From Bacteroidales bacterium UBA4912 (GTDB taxonomy: Bacteria > Bacteroidota > Bacteroidia > Bacteroidales > Dysgonomonadaceae), in NCBI GenBank assembly GCA_002398875.1, contig DHCC01000083.1, positions 6,391 through 15,234 on the forward strand: a DNA stretch of 8,844 bases, in the 5' to 3' direction. Numbering within the stretch: the first letter of the stretch is position 1; each line of letters starts with the position of its first letter. A model generated the notes under the pieces. It searched no databases. It saw nothing but the letters and a program-made list of their open reading frames with translations, and was not told the DNA's origin. Positions 6,975-8,844 of this stretch are shown one piece after another. The translations under genes were made by a program, and so were the position numbers.

Positions 6975-8093
6975 ATGAAAAAAATGACCTCAATATTATT
7001 ACTGTTTTCTGTTCTAATGGCAGCATGCGGTGGAAGTGGCGATCCGCTGCCAATTAACCCAAAGCCTGAAGTGGAAATAAATTGGGAGATATCTCCCACA
7101 GAAACAATCCTTTCAGGTGAAGGTGATACAAAAAACATTATTGTAAAGGCGAATGGAGACTGGTCTGTTACGTCAAGCCAACCATGGTGCAGTCTTACAC
7201 CAAAAATAGGTGGTAACGGAGAAACATTGGTAAGAGTTTCTGCCTTTAGTAATCCTGTTTATGAATCCAGGAACGCAGAGCTTACGTTTGTTTCCGGGAA
7301 ATATAGTCATAAATATACTGTGAAACAGGAAGCTGGTAAATTAGAGGATTATGTACCTGAAGGATATAACCTGGTATGGTCTGAGGAGTTTAATGTTGAA
7401 AGACTTAGCGATGGTAAGCCTGCTCTTCCTGATACAAAAAAATGGTGGTACGAGAATCTTCCAAAAGGTGCTGTTAACAATGAATTACAGACCTACGTAG
7501 GAGGCTTTCGAGGTAATGATACTGTGGCAGCAATTTATGACGGGACACTGAAAATAATTGCTCAAAAGAGCGGTAATGATGTTATTTCAGCCAGAATAAA
7601 CACTATTGAAGCATGGACTTATGGTTATTTTGAAGCCAGGCTAAGAGTTCCAGGTGGCAGAGGTACATGGCCGGCATTCTGGATGATGCCAAAGAACTTT
7701 GAGAATTGGCCTCTGGATGGTGAAATTGATATAATGGAGTATGTTGGCTATGACCCGAATGTTGTTCATTCATCAGTTCATACTCAATCTTATAATCATA
7801 CAATCGGCACTCAGAAAACAGCAAGTAAAAAAATACAGAATGCTGAAACTCAGTTTCATGTTTATGCAGTTGAATGGACACCCGAATACATAAAAGGTTT
7901 TGTTGACGGTGAAGAGTACTTCAGATTTGATAATGATGGAACAGGTAATAAAAATACATGGCCATTTAATGCTCCGTTCTATCTTAAGCTTAACCTTGCA
8001 TGGGGTGGCGACTGGGGTGGTGCTAAAGGTATAGATGAAACAGCTTTACCTGCAACTTACGAAATTGATTATGTGAGAGTATATAAGAAATAG
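6975..8093 (+). CDS. BACON-GH16 lipoprotein, probable endo-beta-1,3-glucanase (laminarinase)
   Basis: This intact 372-residue enzyme is predicted to hydrolyse internal beta-1,3 bonds of laminarin-like glucans at the outer surface of the cell. The start MKKMTS gives a lipoprotein signal peptide ending MAAC (Cys18) followed by GGSGD. Residues about 33-118 form a BACON domain (GDWSVTSSQPWCSL, then YTVKQE), a common spacer or binding module in Bacteroidetes enzymes. Residues about 130-372 are the GH16 jelly roll, with VWSEEFN at its start, WPAFWMMP in the middle and YEIDYVRVYKK at the end. The catalytic motif is EIDIME at 250-255: Glu250 nucleophile, Asp252 and Glu255 acid/base. The E-x-D-x-x-E spacing is the beta-bulge form found in laminarinases, not the E-x-D-x-E form of lichenases. 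The gene follows a terminator by 43 bases and is followed after 11 bases by GH3, so the two are probably cotranscribed. Mixed-linkage beta-glucan cannot be excluded as a substrate. Confidence 0.92.
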   Translation: MKKMTSILLLFSVLMAACGGSGDPLPINPKPEVEINWEISPTETILSGEGDTKNIIVKANGDWSVTSSQPWCSLTPKIGGNGETLVRVSAFSNPVYESRNAELTFVSGKYSHKYTVKQEAGKLEDYVPEGYNLVWSEEFNVERLSDGKPALPDTKKWWYENLPKGAVNNELQTYVGGFRGNDTVAAIYDGTLKIIAQKSGNDVISARINTIEAWTYGYFEARLRVPGGRGTWPAFWMMPKNFENWPLDGEIDIMEYVGYDPNVVHSSVHTQSYNHTIGTQKTASKKIQNAETQFHVYAVEWTPEYIKGFVDGEEYFRFDNDGTGNKNTWPFNAPFYLKLNLAWGGDWGGAKGIDETALPATYEIDYVRVYKK

Positions 8094-8104
8094 GAATAAT
8101 TAAT

Positions 8105-8844
8105 ATGAAGAAATTTAGTTTGTGGATACTATTGATGCCAATACTTCTGGCATGCAATAGTAGGGTAAGTATTTCAGAGTTGGGGCTTGATGCCGGTATT
8201 GAAAGCAAGATTGATAGCATCATGGCTCAAATGACTATTGAAGAGAAGATTGGTCAAATGTCTCAGTTTGCACTTGATCTGATTGGCAAAGGAGGTAATG
8301 CTTATTACAGTGACGAGCCTTTCGAGATTGATCCTGCGATGCTTGACACAGTGATTGGGAAGTATAAGGTAGGGTCAATCCTGAATACAAGTAACAATCG
8401 TGCCCGCACAACAGAAGTATGGGAAAACTCTATCCGACTCATTCAGGAGAGAGCTTTGCAGGAAACTGGGATTCCTGTTATTTATGGGATAGATGCTATT
8501 CATGGTGTTACTTACACTGCAGGAGCCACTTTTTTTCCACAGGAAATTGGGATGGCAGCTACTTTCAACCGTGAGATTGTGGAGCGTGGAGCACAAATCA
8601 CAGCTTACGAAACTCGCGCAAGTAATATTCCATGGAATTTCTCACCAACTATGGATGTTGGTCGCGATGCACGCTGGTCACGACAGTGGGAGAGTTATGG
8701 TGAAGACACTTACCTCAATGCACAAATGGGTACTGCAACTGTACGCGGATATCAGGGCAGTGACAGGAACAGTGTAAGGAACAGTAATATAGCAGCCTGT
8801 TTGAAGCATTATCTGGGTTATGGAGTACCTGTTTCAGGTAAAGA
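8105..8844 (+). CDS. GH3 beta-glucosidase lipoprotein (5' part, continues past the window)
   Basis: The frame from ATG 8105 is open to the window end, giving 246 codons plus two bases. The product is a glycoside hydrolase family 3 enzyme that would release glucose from the ends of beta-glucan oligosaccharides. The signal peptide ends LLAC (Cys17), so it is a lipoprotein. The family 3 TIM-barrel motifs appear in order: MTIEEKIGQM (43-52), IYGIDAIHGV (126-135, with substrate-binding Asp130), FPQEIGMAATFN (144-155), DVGRDARW (184-191), SYGED (197-201) and KHYLGYG with Lys234-His235. The catalytic nucleophile Asp (SDW motif) and the second domain lie beyond the window, so activity cannot be confirmed. 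No lesion is seen in this part. It starts 11 bases after the GH16 stop, suggesting one transcript. The start is supported by the signal peptide and by the stop-to-start spacing. Confidence 0.92.
   Translation, partial: MKKFSLWILLMPILLACNSRVSISELGLDAGIESKIDSIMAQMTIEEKIGQMSQFALDLIGKGGNAYYSDEPFEIDPAMLDTVIGKYKVGSILNTSNNRARTTEVWENSIRLIQERALQETGIPVIYGIDAIHGVTYTAGATFFPQEIGMAATFNREIVERGAQITAYETRASNIPWNFSPTMDVGRDARWSRQWESYGEDTYLNAQMGTATVRGYQGSDRNSVRNSNIAACLKHYLGYGVPVSGK

Noticed and set aside
1..8844. CRISPR arrays, tRNA or rRNA genes, insertion sequences or transposase remnants.
   Set aside because: No regularly spaced repeats, cloverleaf genes, terminal inverted repeats or transposase motifs were seen; the lesions in SusC and SusD are not associated with inserted DNA.

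Overview
The window carries most of a polysaccharide utilisation locus (PUL) of a member of the Bacteroidetes (Bacteroidota). The evidence is an adjacent SusC-like TonB-dependent transporter and SusD-like lipoprotein, several lipoproteins with short Bacteroidetes-type signal peptides, a BACON domain, and AT-rich intergenic DNA without clear Shine-Dalgarno sites. The organism cannot be narrowed to a genus from sequence reading alone. All recognised genes lie on the + strand.

Layout. 1-258 is the 3' end of an unrelated upstream gene. 259-419 is an AT-rich leader. 420-3769 is a SusC-like transporter gene with an STN domain, broken by a nonsense codon in the signal peptide region (483-485), an out-of-frame internal deletion in the plug domain (about 1211-1217) and a second nonsense codon (3089-3091). 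3788-5322 is a SusD-like gene broken by a one-base frameshift (about 4736-4738). 5367-6875 is an intact PKD-domain surface glycan-binding lipoprotein. 6889-6931 is a strong intrinsic terminator. 6975-8093 is an intact BACON-GH16 lipoprotein with the laminarinase-type catalytic motif. 8105 to the window end is the first 246 codons of an intact GH3 beta-glucosidase lipoprotein.

How it fits together. The gene set (SusC, SusD, PKD lipoprotein, GH16, GH3) matches PULs for laminarin or other beta-1,3-glucans. GH16 would cut the chain at the cell surface, the SusD and PKD lipoproteins would hold glycan, SusC would import oligosaccharides, and GH3 would release glucose. Here, however, the import pair has four independent disabling lesions in about 4.9 kb, while the roughly 3.4 kb of binding protein and enzyme genes after it is fully open. 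This selective decay of the transporter is the main point of interest. It could be real pseudogenisation, a silent cassette, or a consensus or assembly artefact, and read mapping would decide. I found no RNA gene, CRISPR array or insertion sequence, and no undescribed system beyond this.
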